NCBI RefSeq assembly: GCF_900111075.1
Contig: NZ_FOFZ01000012.1
Span: 43,868 to 107,867 of the forward strand
DNA length: 64,000 nt
Source of the DNA: Flavobacterium frigoris
GTDB lineage: Bacteria; Bacteroidota; Bacteroidia; Flavobacteriales; Flavobacteriaceae
Reading direction: 5' to 3'
Shown here: piece after piece, positions 37,105-46,001 of the stretch
How positions within the stretch are numbered: the first letter of the stretch is position 1
Layout of the letters: each line of letters starts with the position of its first letter
Program-made: the position numbers and the translations under genes
The notes under the pieces: model-generated
Seen by the model: only the letters and a program-made list of their open reading frames with translations
The model's database searches: none
What the model was told of the DNA's origin: nothing

Positions 37105-37557
37105 TAGATAAAAAATTTAGTTAGTATTGATTAATTGGTTTTGGTTATTATTTTACTCTTCATTTAAATTTTGAAATAGGTTAAATAAATTCGGTTTTGA
37201 TGCGATTTTCAGCCGCTGATTTTGACGAATTTATTAACTTTTCTTTAAGAGAAGAAAGAATAATTAATGTTTTTGATCTAATTTGGAAAGAATTATCAAT
37301 TACAAAAAATGACTTCCAAATTTTAGTTATTCGGTATTATAATGCTAAAATATCGAAATATTCATAATTAATATTTTTAACGATACCCCCTATTTGTTTA
37401 GGGTAGTATTATTTTTTCAGTATAAATAAAGAAGTTTTTTTATTTTTTTAATCTAAATAAGATTGAAAGGATGTGTTTTTAATTTTTTATATAAAAATAA
37501 ATTATCGTAACCCCTTTTATTATTGCTAAGATCGTGTCGCATTATAAGGCATAAAAA
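37105..37557. other. Leader region of glnK, no gene seen
   Basis: Very AT-rich stretch upstream of glnK. No open frame of plausible coding character and no confident promoter box were recognised. It presumably carries the nitrogen-responsive promoter of the operon; its right end meets the terminator of the next gene. Confidence 0.45.
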
Positions 37558-37592
37558 AACAGCTTTTAATCCTGATTGGACTAAAAGCTGTT
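37558..37592 (-). terminator. Terminator of the GYF-domain gene
   Basis: Perfect 11-bp stem AACAGCTTTTA (37558-37568) with TAAAAGCTGTT (37582-37592). On the minus strand it is followed by a run of T, 58 nt past the stop of the gene at 37650. Confidence 0.82.
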
Positions 37593-37649
37593 CCTTGATT
37601 GTGATTTAAAAATAGCAGTGTAGGAAGTTGCTAAATGTTGAGAAGCAGA

Positions 37650-38369
37650 TTAGTGAATTTTTTCAAGTTCCAGATATCGCATACTCATTTCCTTTTCAAG
37701 TTTTTCAATTTCATTCCGCCAAAAAACAATGTTATTTGCTATAGAGTTAATTTCATCCTCCCGTTCGCCATTTGTTCTTAAAAATTGAAATTTTCGGGCA
37801 TCATTTAATTCGTTTTTGGAATTGTTTAAATTGGAATGTGTGACGGTAAGTAAATTTTTAATGGATGAAAGTCGATTATTGATGGCCAGTTTTCTTTCTT
37901 TTCCAATCCTTTCCGATTCTATTTTCTCTTGTTCAGTAATAAAGTTCTTCTGATCTTCAATTTCTTTTTCCTGTATTTTATACTGATGGTTGTTGTATTC
38001 AGTTTGATTGTTTCTCTCCTCTAGTTTTAAAGTTCTCCTCTTTAGTATAATATTAAAAATTAAGGTTCCAATAGTTAAAAGTAACATTCCAGCAACCAGA
38101 AGTAAGGGTTTTTTATTTACACGTGCAAACTTCTTAATTTCATTTTCATATTCGTTTTTTGAAGGTGTTGGAGGGACAACGAAAGACTTAATTGGTGGGG
38201 GTATGGAAAATAATGATTTTTTTAATTCCTCCACTTCTCCTGCTTGTTTCCAATCTTCCATTCCTTCGCACCATACGGGAGTGGTTTTCGTTATTTTTTT
38301 TGCTTTTAATTCGGCAAAATCAAAAGGACCGCTAAGTATTGTCCCGTCATGTAAGTAATAGGTATTCAT
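37650..38369 (-). CDS. GYF_2-domain membrane protein with coiled coil
   Basis: 239 residues from the ATG at 38369; a longer frame to 38459 adds 30 basic residues that do not fit the family. The N-terminal domain MNTYYLHDGTILSGPFDFAEL with TPVWCEGMEDWKQAGEVEEL is the GYF_2 (DUF4339) fold, thought to bind proline-rich or membrane-protein partners. A transmembrane segment (PLLLVAGMLLLTIGTLIFNIIL, about 85-107) is followed by about 130 residues of heptad-like K/E/N-rich coiled coil. Topology suggests a scaffold. Partner unknown. Confidence 0.72.
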   Translation of the reverse strand: MNTYYLHDGTILSGPFDFAELKAKKITKTTPVWCEGMEDWKQAGEVEELKKSLFSIPPPIKSFVVPPTPSKNEYENEIKKFARVNKKPLLLVAGMLLLTIGTLIFNIILKRRTLKLEERNNQTEYNNHQYKIQEKEIEDQKNFITEQEKIESERIGKERKLAINNRLSSIKNLLTVTHSNLNNSKNELNDARKFQFLRTNGEREDEINSIANNIVFWRNEIEKLEKEMSMRYLELEKIH

Positions 38370-38788
38370 AGGCGTTATTTTAATTGATGCTATTAATTTT
38401 AATTTGATTCTGCGATAACTCTTCATTTTTGTTCTTACTATATTCTTTATTTTAAACACATTAGTGAAAAAAAATATAGTTCTGAGTCAAAAGCAGAACC
38501 CCATTTTGTTATAAAGCAAACAACATGCCTTTTGTAATACTACATAGTAATTATGTAACTATTTTTGAAATTCCTATTTGTGTGTTGTTAAAATGACATT
38601 ATTTCTATTTAAGTTTCGATTGTGTGACTGAATTTGCGCTATATAGTTAAGGTTTTCAGTCAGGATTTGATTGATTTGGTAGCTTTGTAAAGCTTTATAA
38701 TTGTGCTTTTCAGAAAGAGAGTGTATTGATAGGACTTTAGTCGAAACAGCTTTTGGTTGTAGTAAGAGTGGGTGATTTTAGATTCCAG
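38370..38788. other. Non-coding stretch, nothing recognised
   Basis: 419 bp between the GYF-domain gene and the TetR operon end. AT-rich, no gene, repeat or RNA recognised; it should contain the promoter of the GYF-domain gene at its left end. Confidence 0.4.
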
Positions 38789-39358
38789 TTAGGTTTTACT
38801 GAACAGTTCTATTGTTTTGGCAATAGCCTCATCAAAATTTTCCCAAGTAGTTTCTGATGTCAAATCGGTTGCTATAAATGTTTTATTAAATTTAGATAAT
38901 AAGGTAAAGTAAACATAGCCACCTAACATTAACTGAAAAGCGGCATTAAGGGATTCGTCTTTTGTATTCGTAGTAAATGTTTTGCCTACTTGGGCATTGA
39001 AGTACTTAAAAAGACTTTTCGTGTTCTCATTATTTTCGATCAACTGCCAGCGCAAAATTTCTTGGGTTAAAGTGTTTTTGCGCAGTTCTTTGGTTCCTTC
39101 TTTAATGAAGTCTTTTAAGTTTTCTAAATTATCCTTTTTTTCATCAATGACTGAAAGGGATTTAAAGAAGTCTCCTTTTTGAGCAAAACGTAACAGGAGA
39201 CCTTTCATACCGCCAAAATAACGGTAGATTAATGATTTAGAAACTCCTGCTTCCTTGGCAATGGCATTTATCCCAACTCCTTGGGGGCCTTTTTCTTTTA
39301 ATATATCCAAAAAGGCTTTGTAGATCTTTTCTTCGGTAGCTGCTCTGTCTTTTTTCAT
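38789..39358 (-). CDS. TetR family regulator, probable repressor of the fatty-acid operon
   Basis: 189 residues. The N-terminal HTH is GVGINAIAKEAGVSKSLIYRYFGGMKGLLLRFA (about 22-54). The ligand-binding half has no strong signature. Its ATG directly abuts the stop of the transglutaminase-like gene, so the two are translationally close. The divergent operon encodes beta-oxidation enzymes and the gap carries two GTTACC-N4-GGTAAC palindromes, so the obvious model is repression relieved by an acyl-CoA, analogous in role to FadR-type TetR proteins (inference). Confidence 0.87.
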   Translation of the reverse strand: MKKDRAATEEKIYKAFLDILKEKGPQGVGINAIAKEAGVSKSLIYRYFGGMKGLLLRFAQKGDFFKSLSVIDEKKDNLENLKDFIKEGTKELRKNTLTQEILRWQLIENNENTKSLFKYFNAQVGKTFTTNTKDESLNAAFQLMLGGYVYFTLLSKFNKTFIATDLTSETTWENFDEAIAKTIELFSKT

Positions 39359-40015
39359 TTATAATTTGGATAGTTGTAATACACCGCCTAAAGTTATTCC
39401 TGATTCAATTATTCGGGGATAATGTTGTTGTAATAATTGAAACATATAAGGTAAAGGTACTTCATTAAAAGTTCCGTAATCTTCAAGGTATTCCATAAAA
39501 GCCTTTTTACCGGTTTGGTCAAATTCTTGAAATATAGAATCATTTTCTCCATCAAAATCTAAAACCTTTACATTGAGGAGCTGACAGAGTTCTTTGTTGA
39601 AAGCGGGTGTGGCTTTGATCCATTTATTATCTATGTAGATTTCGATATAACCATGTGGCACGAGTACATCTGAGCCAAATTTTTCAACAATCTGATCTAC
39701 CGCTATGTGATTTTTTACTTTTGCCAATCCCAGTCTAGCCGGAATTTTCTGTGCTCGTAAAATTGCAATCAAAATAATTACTTTATCAATACAATGGCCA
39801 CTTTTATGCGTTGTTAATTCTGATGCGCGCCAGTCTTCATTTATTAAACTAAAGCGATAGGGGTAATACGGCCAGTTATCGCGAACGTATTCATAGGCTT
39901 TGATGGCAAATTCTTTAGCTGTGCTTGCCCCGTCTTTATTGAGAAAGGCATGAACAGTTTGTATTTTATCGTTGGATAAATCGAAATGATAGGTTTCTTG
40001 AGTGTATTGTTCCAT
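39359..40015 (-). CDS. Transglutaminase-like cysteine protease-fold protein
   Basis: 218 residues from the ATG at 40015; an upstream start at 40051 is less likely. The catalytic core reads HKSGHCIDKVIILIAILRAQKIPARLG (Cys near 79), with the His in VPHGYIEIYIDNKWIKATPAFN (near 136) and an Asp or Asn in the following strand, the Cys-His-Asp order of the transglutaminase-like superfamily. No signal peptide. Substrate unknown. It is co-transcribed with the TetR gene, yet has no obvious place in fatty acid degradation. Confidence 0.82.
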   Translation of the reverse strand: MEQYTQETYHFDLSNDKIQTVHAFLNKDGASTAKEFAIKAYEYVRDNWPYYPYRFSLINEDWRASELTTHKSGHCIDKVIILIAILRAQKIPARLGLAKVKNHIAVDQIVEKFGSDVLVPHGYIEIYIDNKWIKATPAFNKELCQLLNVKVLDFDGENDSIFQEFDQTGKKAFMEYLEDYGTFNEVPLPYMFQLLQQHYPRIIESGITLGGVLQLSKL

Positions 40016-40082
40016 AGTTAATAAATTATGTAAGCTGATGGTTTTCTGCAATATTATGACTTTAATTTTTTAAAATAAATTT

Positions 40083-40090
40083 CAAATTTA
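40083..40090 (-). promoter_or_regulatory. -7 box for the transglutaminase-tetR operon
   Basis: On the minus strand this reads TAAATTTG, a match to the Bacteroidetes -7 consensus TAnnTTTG, 68 bp upstream of the transglutaminase ATG. A clear -33 TTG was not found at the expected distance. Confidence 0.5.
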
Positions 40091-40102
40091 AATAAATAAA
40101 AC

Positions 40103-40110
40103 TATATTTG
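40103..40110 (+). promoter_or_regulatory. -7 box for the beta-oxidation operon
   Basis: TATATTTG matches the Bacteroidetes -7 consensus TAnnTTTG exactly. Its last G is also the first base of operator 1, so a repressor bound there would block RNA polymerase. The -33 region is weak. Confidence 0.65.
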
Positions 40111-40125
40111 TTACCATATGGTAAC
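40110..40125. promoter_or_regulatory. TetR operator 1
   Basis: GTTACCATATGGTAAC, a perfect 16-bp palindrome with six-base arms and a four-base self-complementary centre. Shared arms with operator 2; centres 31 bp (about three helical turns) apart. Confidence 0.82.
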
Positions 40126-40140
40126 ATTTTTTAAATACAT

Positions 40141-40156
40141 GTTACCGATTGGTAAC
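40141..40156. promoter_or_regulatory. TetR operator 2
   Basis: GTTACCGATTGGTAAC has the same six-base arms as operator 1 with a different centre. It ends 7 bp before the thiolase ATG, so it covers the start of the transcript. Confidence 0.82.
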
Positions 40157-40163
40157 TTAATTA

Positions 40164-41369
40164 ATGAAAATGGAAGCATATATCTACGATTCAGTTCGAA
40201 CACCCAGGGGAATTGGAAAAGGCAACGGTTCTTTAGCCCCAGTTAGTCCGGTTCAATTATTAACTACTTTGTTGACCGCCTTAAAAGAAAGAAACGATTT
40301 AGACACTAGTTTAGTAGAAGATTTGATAGTTGGCTGTGTGACTCAGGTTGGAGAACAAGGAGGGAATGTTGCCAAAGTCGCTGCACAGTGTTCGAATTAC
40401 GGAGATCACCTTTCGGCCGTTTCCTTAAACCGCTATTGTGCTTCCGGACTGGAGGCTATTAATCAAGCAGCAGCTATGATTAAATCAGGATGGTCTGAGT
40501 TGATTATTGCCGGTGGAGTAGAATCCATGTCAAGAGTGCCTATGGGGCTTGACGGTTCTGCTTGGCTAATGGAGCCCGATGCTGCTTTTGGGCACTTTGT
40601 TCCTCAAGGAATTTCGGCCGATTTAATAGCAACGAAATATGGATATTCCCGAAACGACGTAGATCACTTTGCTGTGAATTCTCAAAAACGAGCAGCGTTT
40701 GCACAACAAAATGGCTTTTTTGATAGATCCATAATTCCAGTGACTGATATAAATGGCTTGGTTCATTTGGCAAAGGATGAATACATTCGAGCAAATACCA
40801 CTTTAGAAATACTATCTAAATTATCGCCAGCATTTGAAAAAATGGGCGAGCAATTGTTTGATCAAACCGCCATAGATAGATACTTAGAAATCGAAAAAAT
40901 AAATCACATCCATCATGCTGGTAATTCCTCTGGCCTTGTTGATGGAGCTTCATTAATGTTAATTGGTTCGAAAGAAATAGGGGAGAAACTCGGATTAAAA
41001 CCAAGAGCAATAATCAGAATGGGGGCCGTATTGGGCAGTGAGCCATTGATTATGCTTGAAGGTCCTATTCCAGCAACTAAAAAAGCATTGCGAAATGCCA
41101 AAATGAATGCGAGTAACATTGATATTTTTGAGGTTAATGAAGCGTTTGCAGTGGTTCCAATGCGTTTGATGGATCATTTTAATATCGATCATTCGATTGT
41201 AAATGTCAACGGCGGAGCGATAGCTATGGGGCATCCTTTAGGCGCAACAGGCTGTATGATTCTTGGAACTGCCCTAGACGAATTAGAACGTCAAAATAAA
41301 AGTACCGCTTTGGCAACTTTATGTGTTGGTGGGGGAATGGGAATAGCAACCATTATTGAACGTATTTAA
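40164..41369 (+). CDS. fadA: Acetyl-CoA C-acyltransferase (thiolase)
   Basis: 401 residues. The acyl-enzyme cysteine is in [15 protein letters not shown] near residue 92; the His is in [16 protein letters not shown] near 355; the second Cys is in [14 protein letters not shown] near 385. It cleaves 3-ketoacyl-CoA to acetyl-CoA and a shortened acyl-CoA, the last step of the beta-oxidation cycle. It is the first gene of a four-gene operon and starts immediately after two operator palindromes. An ATG six bases later is an equally possible start. Confidence 0.92.
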   Translation: MKMEAYIYDSVRTPRGIGKGNGSLAPVSPVQLLTTLLTALKERNDLDTSLVEDLIVGCVTQVGEQGGNVAKVAAQCSNYGDHLSAVSLNRYCASGLEAINQAAAMIKSGWSELIIAGGVESMSRVPMGLDGSAWLMEPDAAFGHFVPQGISADLIATKYGYSRNDVDHFAVNSQKRAAFAQQNGFFDRSIIPVTDINGLVHLAKDEYIRANTTLEILSKLSPAFEKMGEQLFDQTAIDRYLEIEKINHIHHAGNSSGLVDGASLMLIGSKEIGEKLGLKPRAIIRMGAVLGSEPLIMLEGPIPATKKALRNAKMNASNIDIFEVNEAFAVVPMRLMDHFNIDHSIVNVNGGAIAMGHPLGATGCMILGTALDELERQNKSTALATLCVGGGMGIATIIERI

Positions 41370-41390
41370 AAACCAATTATCCTTTAGATT

Positions 41391-43538
41391 ATGAATAATA
41401 AACATATAAAATACAGTGTTGATAATGATGGTATTGCAATTGTTACTTGGGATGTGGCGGATTCTCCGGTAAACATAATGAATGAAGTTACCATGGCCGA
41501 GTTCTTTTTAACTATAAACCAAGCCATAACGGATGATGCCGTAAAAGGAATTGTTATTGCTTCCGCCAAAAAAGATTTTATAGCCGGCGGTGACTTAAAA
41601 AGGTTTTTAAATTATGACAAATCAAAAGAAGAATGTTTTGATATGCTCATGCAAACCAATACCTATTTACGGAAAATGGAGACTTGTGCCAAACCGGTTG
41701 TGGCTGCCATAAACGGACTTGCTCTTGGCGGTGGATGCGAAATTGCACTAGCCTGTCATCACCGGATTATGAGTAGTCATCCAAAAAGTTATATAGGATT
41801 AGTCGAATGTTCTGTGGGTTTATTTCCTGGGGCAGGAGGTACGCAACGCTTTTTGAGAATGTTGGGGTCGCAGAAAACCATCGAATACATTACGAAATCT
41901 AAAAAACTAACTGCAGCACAAGCATTGAAAGACGGTCTTGTCGATTTAATATGCAGTCCTGAAGATGATATCGTAATGCTGGCTAAAAACTGGATTATAA
42001 CTAAAGGAACAAGCGAGCAACCTTGGGACAACAAAAGATTTAAAGTCCCCGGAACTCCATTGGGTGTTGGGCAAACGTCTGGAGTTACTGAATTTTTCAG
42101 TGTTTCGAATGCGATGGCTTATAAAACAACCCATGGGAATTTACCGCATATCAAAAATGTACTCAGTGCGATTTATTATGGCGCAGCCTGTCACATTGAT
42201 AAAGCATTAGAGATTGAAGCACGTTATTTTGTCGATACCTTATTTAGTAAAGAAACAAAAAACATTATTAGGGCCTCCTTTATTTTTATAAACGATGCCA
42301 CCAGAGGAAAATCAAAACCCAAAGGCTATGATCGAGTTTCTTTCAAAAAAGTAGGCGTGATAGGTGCCGGAATGATGGGTGCGGGAATTGCTTATGTAAA
42401 TGCAAAGGCCGGAATTGATATTTTACTGAAAGACGTGAGCATAGCAAAAGCAGAAAATGGAAAAGACTACATAAAGATACAGGAGCAAAAAAAATTAGAA
42501 AACGGATATACAACTGAAGCCAAAATAGAAGCGCTATTACAAAAAATAAAAGCTTCAGATTCAGATGCTGATTTAGCGTCTTGTGATTTGATTATTGAAG
42601 CCGTTTTCGAAAATGAAAAATTAAAAAATACGATTACTATTGAAACCGAAAAAGTGATTGACGAAGCCGTAATTTATGCTTCGAATACTTCAACAATACC
42701 TATAAGCCAACTCGCGAAAGCCTCTGTCAGACCGGATAAGTTTATTGGATTGCACTTCTTTTCGCCTGTAGAAAAGATGCAATTAGTAGAAGTAATTGTT
42801 GGTAAAGAAACAAGCGAAGGAACTTTGGCAGCAGCCATAGATTATGTAACTGCCATTGGGAAAGTCCCCATTATCGTAAATGACGGTTGGTGTTTCTTTA
42901 CTTCAAGAGTTTTTGGTAAATTTATAAATGAAGGAGTTACAATGCTTACCGAAGGGGTACCGCCTGCTTTAATTGAAAATGTGGCTAAAAAGATAGGTAT
43001 GCCAGTAGGTCCTTTGGCGATTTCAGATGAGATTAATTTGAACTTAATGCTGGCAATAATGAGTGAAGACCCCAATTTAACGCCTCATGAGATTAATTTA
43101 CGGCAGACTTTGGTCACGATTACTGAAACGCATGGGCGAACGGGTAAAAAAGAGGGGAAAGGCTTTTATGATTATCCAATAAATGAAAAGAAATCAATTT
43201 GGAAAGAATGGTCAAAAATTTATCCTCCTCAAGCCAGTTATGATGAAGAAGAAGTGGGCAGAAGATTATTATTCGCTATGGTTATTGATGCATATAAATG
43301 CTTAGACTCCGGAGTACTTCAAGAACCCAAAGATGCTGATGTAGGTTCGATTTTAGGATTAGGATTTCCACTACACACTGGAGGAGTGATGTCGTACATT
43401 GATTATGTAGGAGCAAAGGAATTTGCCTTGTATAGTGCCAAATTAGAAACGAAATATGGGGAGCGATTTAAGATACCCGAAAGTTTACAAGAACGAATTA
43501 AAAGCGCAGGAACCGGCCGAGTTTTCTACGAGAACTAA
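41391..43538 (+). CDS. fadJ: Bifunctional enoyl-CoA hydratase/3-hydroxyacyl-CoA dehydrogenase
   Basis: 715 residues. The N-terminal crotonase domain has AINGLALGGGCEIALACHHRI and LVECSVGLFPGAGGTQR, supplying the oxyanion hole and the two glutamates. The NAD-binding dehydrogenase domain starts VGVIGAGMMGAGIAYVNAKAG (about 322-342), with the catalytic His in IGLHFFSPVEKMQLVEV and the C-terminal domains after 490. It hydrates trans-2-enoyl-CoA and oxidises the product. FadB- and FadJ-type proteins are hard to tell apart here. It lies 21 nt after the thiolase gene. Confidence 0.93.
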   Translation: MNNKHIKYSVDNDGIAIVTWDVADSPVNIMNEVTMAEFFLTINQAITDDAVKGIVIASAKKDFIAGGDLKRFLNYDKSKEECFDMLMQTNTYLRKMETCAKPVVAAINGLALGGGCEIALACHHRIMSSHPKSYIGLVECSVGLFPGAGGTQRFLRMLGSQKTIEYITKSKKLTAAQALKDGLVDLICSPEDDIVMLAKNWIITKGTSEQPWDNKRFKVPGTPLGVGQTSGVTEFFSVSNAMAYKTTHGNLPHIKNVLSAIYYGAACHIDKALEIEARYFVDTLFSKETKNIIRASFIFINDATRGKSKPKGYDRVSFKKVGVIGAGMMGAGIAYVNAKAGIDILLKDVSIAKAENGKDYIKIQEQKKLENGYTTEAKIEALLQKIKASDSDADLASCDLIIEAVFENEKLKNTITIETEKVIDEAVIYASNTSTIPISQLAKASVRPDKFIGLHFFSPVEKMQLVEVIVGKETSEGTLAAAIDYVTAIGKVPIIVNDGWCFFTSRVFGKFINEGVTMLTEGVPPALIENVAKKIGMPVGPLAISDEINLNLMLAIMSEDPNLTPHEINLRQTLVTITETHGRTGKKEGKGFYDYPINEKKSIWKEWSKIYPPQASYDEEEVGRRLLFAMVIDAYKCLDSGVLQEPKDADVGSILGLGFPLHTGGVMSYIDYVGAKEFALYSAKLETKYGERFKIPESLQERIKSAGTGRVFYEN

Positions 43539-43565
43539 AATAGACTAACTAAAAAACTAAAAGAT

Positions 43566-44741
43566 ATGTTACAGAATATACTAATAGAAAGAAAGATATA
43601 CGCATCAGAAGAACATAAAATGATGCAAGGAATGATTCAGGAATTCATTTCGAATGAAATAATGGATAAGCTGGATGAATGGGAAAAAGAAGGTCTGGTA
43701 GGCCGTGAAATATGGAAACGAGCTGGGGATTTGGGGTTATTGTGTATCGATATGCCAGAAATTTACGGAGGCGGAGGACTTGATTTTTCATTTAACGCTT
43801 TATTCATCGAAGAATTTGCAAAAAAAGGAATTAGCGGTCCAGGTTTTTCATTGCACTCTGACATTGTAGCGCCTTATTTGTTGAAATATGGAACTGAGGA
43901 TCAAAAGCAGAAGTATTTGCCACAAATGGCCAAAGGCGAAATGATTACCGCCATAGGTATGACTGAGCCGAATTGCGGGAGTGATTTGAAAGCACTTCGA
44001 ACCACCGCCGAAGATAAAGGAGACCATTATGTAGTAAATGGACAAAAAACGTTTATCACCAATGGTTTTATGTGTGATATGGCCATTGTAGCAGTAAAAA
44101 CAAATGTCAATACAGATCAGGAAGGAGTGACTTTGCTTATAATGGAATCATCTATGGAGGGTTTCAGTAAAGGAATCCCTTTTAAGAAAATAGGAATGAA
44201 ATCTCAAGACACCTGTGAGTTATTTTTTGATAATGTAAAAGTACCAAAAGAAAATAGACTGGGAGAGGAGAGAATGGGTTTCAAAATTATGATGGAAGAA
44301 TTGGCTCGTGAAAGATTGACAGTAGGGATTTTTGCAGTAGCAACAGCCGAAGGAGCTATTGAAAGCACAATTGCCTATACGACAGAAAGAGAGGCTTTTA
44401 AAACTCAGATTGCCGGTTTTCAAAATTCCCAATTTAAACTAGCTGAATGTACCACGCAAATGCAAATACATCAGGCCTTTTTAGATCGCTGCATTGAATT
44501 ATTGGTGGATCATAAATTAACGACTGAAACCGCTTCGATGATTAAATATTCGGCAACGGATATGTGCGGCAATGTAGTGGATGAATGTTTACAATTATTT
44601 GGAGGCTATGGATATATGTGGGATTACCCCATTGCTCGCATGTATGCTGACAATCGTGTTGCCCGTATTTATGCAGGAACCAATGAAATTATGAAAATAG
44701 TGATCGCCCGCGGATTGTTTAAAGACCTATTGAAAAAATGA
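43566..44741 (+). CDS. Acyl-CoA dehydrogenase, long-chain (LCAD)-like
   Basis: 391 residues. AIGMTEPNCGSDLKALRTTAE and FITNGFMCDMAIVAVKT form the flavin and substrate region. The C-terminus reads RIYAGTNEIMKIVIARGL: where medium-chain enzymes have the catalytic Glu of EGT, this has Ala. As in human LCAD the base is then expected on helix G, and TAEGAIESTIAYTTER near 258 has a Glu in that place. It should catalyse the first step of beta-oxidation of longer or branched acyl-CoA. Third gene of the operon. Confidence 0.92.
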   Translation: MLQNILIERKIYASEEHKMMQGMIQEFISNEIMDKLDEWEKEGLVGREIWKRAGDLGLLCIDMPEIYGGGGLDFSFNALFIEEFAKKGISGPGFSLHSDIVAPYLLKYGTEDQKQKYLPQMAKGEMITAIGMTEPNCGSDLKALRTTAEDKGDHYVVNGQKTFITNGFMCDMAIVAVKTNVNTDQEGVTLLIMESSMEGFSKGIPFKKIGMKSQDTCELFFDNVKVPKENRLGEERMGFKIMMEELARERLTVGIFAVATAEGAIESTIAYTTEREAFKTQIAGFQNSQFKLAECTTQMQIHQAFLDRCIELLVDHKLTTETASMIKYSATDMCGNVVDECLQLFGGYGYMWDYPIARMYADNRVARIYAGTNEIMKIVIARGLFKDLLKK

Positions 44742-45169
44742 AAGATATTTTAAAACAGTATCCTGTTATTTCGACTATTGAAGTGCAGTGGGGAGAAATG
44801 GATGCATTGCAACATGTTAATAATGTGGTCTATGTTCGATGGGGAGAAACAGCTAGGATTGATTATTTTAGAGCGCTTGGATTCTTCTCATCTGAAGGGG
44901 ATAAAATGAAAACAGGTATTATTTTAGGATTCCAGTCGGTTAAATATATTGCTCCGGTAACCTATCCCGACACCATCCATATTGGTACAAAAACGGAAGA
45001 AATCAGGGATGACAGAATCATCCTGAAATCTTTCTATTACAGTGAAAAAAGCCAGAAATTGATGGCGATAAAAACACATGAGGTCATTTTATTTGATTTC
45101 AAAACCCAAAGTAAAATTCTAGTTCCAAAAGAATTAGTACTTCAAATAAATAATTTAGAAAGCATTTAA
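44738..45169 (+). CDS. Acyl-CoA thioesterase, 4HBT hot-dog family
   Basis: 143 residues with one hot-dog fold. The active-site block is IEVQWGEMDALQHVNNVVYVRWGETARIDYFRALG (about 13-47), the 4-hydroxybenzoyl-CoA thioesterase/YbgC pattern in which an Asp near the start of the long helix is catalytic. It frees CoA from acyl-CoA, which could remove dead-end intermediates. The gene overlaps the dehydrogenase gene by four bases (ATGA) and closes the operon. Confidence 0.88.
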   Translation: MKDILKQYPVISTIEVQWGEMDALQHVNNVVYVRWGETARIDYFRALGFFSSEGDKMKTGIILGFQSVKYIAPVTYPDTIHIGTKTEEIRDDRIILKSFYYSEKSQKLMAIKTHEVILFDFKTQSKILVPKELVLQINNLESI

Positions 45170-45365
45170 TTTTTTAAACTGAAACAGTAAACCGCTCCAT
45201 ATTCAAGAAATTCTGCCGTTAGAAGGAATAAAAATTTTGGATTTTAGCCTAATATTATTGTGCGCGAATGGTTTGAGTAATTATTGAAAATGGTCGATAG
45301 TTTGTAACAAACAACTTTTGAACTTGTTTTCCAATTTATCGAAAGTTGGAAAGTATTGAAATGTA

Positions 45366-45390
45366 AAAAGCACCCTTTTGAGGTGCTTTT
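45366..45390 (+). terminator. Terminator downstream of the beta-oxidation operon
   Basis: AAAAGCACC (45366-45374) pairs perfectly with GGTGCTTTT (45382-45390) across a 7-nt loop. It lies about 200 nt after the thioesterase stop, so a second, closer terminator may exist or the transcript has a long tail. Confidence 0.7.
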
Positions 45391-45391
45391 A

Positions 45392-45408
45392 GCGGAGAAA
45401 GAGGGATT
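45392..45408 (-). other. tRNA 3'-end-like sequence without a tRNA, possible old attachment site
   Basis: On the minus strand the 17 bases AATCCCTCTTTCTCCGC look like the T-arm and acceptor end of a tRNA such as tRNA-Ser. The upstream part of a tRNA is absent: the bases that should form the rest of the T-loop and variable arm are unrelated AT-rich sequence. Such fragments are left when an integrative element targets a tRNA 3' end. It is a resemblance from memory, not a proven site. Confidence 0.35.
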
Positions 45409-45660
45409 TTACAAATCTCTATATATCGCTTATAATCAGTATTTTAAAATATAAATTATAATTGGGTAACCGAAATCACCCCCTTTTTTTAATCGTAATG
45501 TATTCTATCAATTTGTGTTCAGTAAATATACAAAATATTGCAGATTTATTACAATTTTTGAGGATAAACTAAACTAAAAAATGAACATGTAAATGAACCG
45601 ATCATTGAACAAGTTATTAGCCTAGTAAAGTTCAAAATTTGATGAGGTTAAATAAAGTTA

Positions 45661-45811
45661 CTACCCAATAATTAAAGGTTCAACTTGTTCCATTTTTAGA
45701 CTGATGTACTGGCAGGACTCCTCTATGCTTGCAAACCCATTCTCGAGCTTGTTCCGTTCCCGCCTGATGGTTAATCGATTCTTTGTTGATAGTCATTTGT
45801 ATTTCTAACGG
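45661..45811 (-). pseudogene. Decayed copy of the 67-residue gene at 56273
   Basis: Read on the minus strand, the last part encodes ERNKLENGFASIEESCQYIS followed by LKMEQVEPLIIG and a stop. This matches the C-terminal half of the intact 67-residue protein (ERNKLQNELVSIEEFCQYTS, LKIEQVEPLIIG) at the same stop position. Farther upstream the match continues only with deletions that shift the frame at least twice (PLEIQ, then YQQRI, then TIRRERN in three frames), and no start codon remains in frame. A duplicate has decayed here. Confidence 0.75.
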
Positions 45812-46001
45812 ATCGCGGTTTAAGCTCTTAGTCACTTTTTAGATTTAATAGTTTTATCAAAATATAATTTTCTAAGCGAGGACTTACTTCCACTATAAAT
45901 AGGCTATTAACGATTCATTAACAATATGGTGTCGATTTGATGGTATTGAAAACTAGGGGTATTTCTTTTATTTTGACTCCTATAAGTAAAGGAAAATATT
46001 T

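Larger units (their letters stand above)
45170..46001. other. 832-bp intergenic region with decayed gene and repeats
   Basis: Apart from the terminator (45366-45390), the tRNA-end-like word (45392-45408) and the decayed gene copy (45661-45811), no gene is supported. The rest is AT-rich. The last 150 bp should hold the promoter of the fecR gene. No convincing TAnnTTTG box with a -33 could be assigned. Confidence 0.55.

Noticed and set aside
37105..37557. A sigma-54 promoter before glnK
   Set aside because: A match to the -24 GG and -12 GC pattern was looked for because the gene is nitrogen-regulated, but none of acceptable quality was found.
40540..44432. Minus-strand open frames within the beta-oxidation operon
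   Set aside because: They are antisense to four well-conserved enzymes with all catalytic residues in place, and show no protein family features.
45392..45408. A complete tRNA gene
   Set aside because: Only the 3' end resembles a tRNA. The expected D-arm, anticodon arm and T-loop are absent on the minus strand beyond the fragment.
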